In this document: positions 13,944 to 15,278 of the stretch, in pieces | How the letters are laid out: each line of letters begins with the position of its first letter | How positions within the stretch are numbered: position 1 is the stretch's first letter | DNA from: DASUUR01 sp036373975 | GTDB taxonomy: Bacteria; Patescibacteriota; Saccharimonadia; Saccharimonadales; Saccharimonadaceae | DNA: 15,278 nt | Reading direction: 5' to 3' | Assembly: GCA_036373975.1 (NCBI GenBank) | Contig: DASUUR010000068.1 | Span: 1-15,278 of the forward strand | Translations under genes and position numbers: made by a program | The notes under the pieces: model-generated | Told to the model about the DNA's origin: nothing | What the model saw: only the letters and a program-made list of their open reading frames with translations | Databases searched by the model: none

Positions 13944-15278
13944 TTAACGGCTGCTCTCGTCAGGCGAGCGATATTTATCCAACCCAGCCCTAACTAATCC
14001 AGTAAACGGTGCATACGGCTTGTGCGGGCGTGAGCAAAACTCCGGGTGCGCTTGAGTTGCGATAAAATATGGATGACCTGTTGCTTCAATTACCTCTACT
14101 AGCTGGCCATCAGGTGATGTACCGGCAACCTTCACGCCACCCCTTTGAATGTACTCTTCGAATTTACGATTCACCTCGTAGCGGTGGCGGTGGCGTTCTG
14201 TTATGGTTGTTGCGCCGTAGATGCTTGCCGCCAGTGAGTCCGGCCGGAGTGTACAAGTGTAATTACCTAGGCGCATTGTGCCACCGGTCGCCTCCTTACC
14301 CTTTTGGTCATGCATGATATACACAACATTTTCGGCAGCCTCAGGCGCAATTTCTTCAGTGGTAGCAGCCGCCAACCCGCCTCGTCGTGCAGCGGCGATC
14401 ACGGCAACCTGCAGCCCTAAGCAAATCCCGAGGTACGGAATATTGTGCTCCAGAGCATAATGCGCCGCCATAACTTTACCTTCAACTCCGCGCGTACCAA
14501 AACCACCCGGAACCAATATGGCATCGAAATCTGCCAGCGCTTCTGGCCCCTCCAGCTCAAGCGTCTCGGCATTTACCCAGGTATAAGTTAAGGCCGCATC
14601 TTCGTGCCATGCAGCGGCTCGCAAGGCCTCAATAACAGATAAGTACGTATCCTCATTGTCGAGATATTTTGCAATGATGCCCACGCGGACATTCTTAACT
14701 TTTGGTGTTGTAGCTTTTGCTACGAGGTCGTGCCACTCGTTCAGTGAAACCGCTTCAGCTGCCAACCCAAGGCGCTGCACTACGAGATCGCCAACTCCCT
14801 TCTCTTCAAGGGTTAATGGCACCCGGTATACCGTATCGGCATTTGGCAGCACAATTACCGCTTGCTCATCAACGCCACTAAACAGGCTCAGCTTTGCTGC
14901 CACGCCAGCTGGCGGCTCAACCTCGGTGCGCGCCACCAAGATGTCGGGCATAATCCCAAAGCTGCGCAAATCACGCACAGCATTTTGGGCTGGTTTAGTC
15001 TTAATTTCTCTACTTGCGCCTAAATACGGCATATACACAACGTGAGCAAACAAACAATTCTGACGCCCTACGCGAGCTGCAAATTCGCGGATTGCTTCAA
15101 CAAACGCCAATCCCTCGTAGTCGCCAACTGTACCGCCAATTTCAACAATATGCACATCGGTGTCACCACCAGAGGTTTCAATGGCATCCTGGATTGCGTT
15201 GGTTAAGTGGGGCACCAACTGCACGGTTTTGCCTAAAAATCGCCCTTGGCGTTCATCTGTAATTAAATCACGTAGCAG
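13944..15278 (-). CDS. pyrG: CTP synthase, N-terminal part outside window
   Basis: Makes CTP from UTP, ATP and glutamine. 444 residues are visible (frame open to the right edge at 15278); about 100 N-terminal residues with the first P-loop are missing. Synthetase domain: FLGKTVQLVPHLTNAI (near the edge), VHIVEIGGTVGDYEG, and KTKPAQNAVRDLRSFGIMPD (interface and UTP/CTP site). Glutaminase domain: VGIIAKY, VPGGFGTRGVEGK, nucleophile Cys in LGICLGLQ (visible residue 286), and the His-Glu pair in QAHPEFCSRP (visible residues 411 and 413). All catalytic residues in the visible part are intact. An internal GTG at 15224 could be mistaken for the start, but homology continues upstream of it. No terminator hairpin is evident after the stop. 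Confidence 0.97.
   Translation of the reverse strand: MLRDLITDERQGRFLGKTVQLVPHLTNAIQDAIETSGGDTDVHIVEIGGTVGDYEGLAFVEAIREFAARVGRQNCLFAHVVYMPYLGASREIKTKPAQNAVRDLRSFGIMPDILVARTEVEPPAGVAAKLSLFSGVDEQAVIVLPNADTVYRVPLTLEEKGVGDLVVQRLGLAAEAVSLNEWHDLVAKATTPKVKNVRVGIIAKYLDNEDTYLSVIEALRAAAWHEDAALTYTWVNAETLELEGPEALADFDAILVPGGFGTRGVEGKVMAAHYALEHNIPYLGICLGLQVAVIAAARRGGLAAATTEEIAPEAAENVVYIMHDQKGKEATGGTMRLGNYTCTLRPDSLAASIYGATTITERHRHRYEVNRKFEEYIQRGGVKVAGTSPDGQLVEVIEATGHPYFIATQAHPEFCSRPHKPYAPFTGLVRAGLDKYRSPDESSR

Noticed and set aside
15222..15224. GTG as the start of CTP synthase
   Set aside because: The frame continues to the window edge and the upstream residues (TDERQGRFLGKT) match the family, so it is internal.

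Overview
The window looks like chromosomal DNA from a Patescibacteria/CPR bacterium, most probably a Saccharibacteria (TM7) relative. The evidence is inferential: a short RpoD with an acidic N-terminus, a DnaG that lacks the usual zinc ligands, an actinobacterial-type prenyl synthase motif (DDILGTFG...DDLREG), an actinobacterial-style oligoribonuclease, a pilin-like N-terminus fused to a large repeat protein, and densely packed genes. TGA is used as a stop (dnaG and the small gene at 13448), so there is no sign of the UGA=Gly code of Gracilibacteria/Absconditabacteria. No rRNA, tRNA, CRISPR array, IS element or prophage is visible. No gene-free stretch exceeds 300 bases.

Layout. 1-805 (-): 5' part of a polyprenyl diphosphate synthase, divergent from 862-1443 (+), a UPF0200/dephospho-CoA-kinase-like P-loop protein. 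A strong bidirectional terminator (1438-1477) separates the latter from the convergent dnaG-rpoD pair (2461-4212 and 1488-2474, overlapping by 14 bases). Upstream of dnaG is a 1078-residue protein with a prepilin-like N-terminus and 16 RCC1-type repeats (4235-7471), divergent from a single-pass membrane protein (7593-8171, +). Then, all on the minus strand: a YjbR/MmcQ-fold protein (8168-8512), oligoribonuclease (8517-9062), a small GC-richer unknown gene (9123-9473), a Glu/Leu/Phe/Val-type dehydrogenase (9550-10791), an argS-mscL-msrB operon (13297 to 10859), a strikingly GC-rich small membrane protein gene (13448-13786), and the C-terminal part of CTP synthase (13944-15278).

How it works together. 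Most genes are housekeeping: lipid precursor synthesis, replication priming, transcription initiation, RNA turnover, tRNA charging, osmotic and oxidative stress, and CTP supply. The pilin-RCC1 protein is the obvious surface/host-interaction candidate. A recurring promoter form, TGn followed by a TATAAT-like hexamer (often TGCTATACT), lies so close to several start codons that the mRNAs should be leaderless or have leaders under 5 nt. The RpoD encoded here keeps the His and Glu that read extended -10 elements. Genes without such spacing carry clear Shine-Dalgarno sequences, so both initiation modes seem to coexist.

The most interesting items are the zinc-ligand-free DnaG, the leaderless promoter class, the pilin-RCC1 fusion, and two GC-rich single-gene units that each end in a long GC hairpin.
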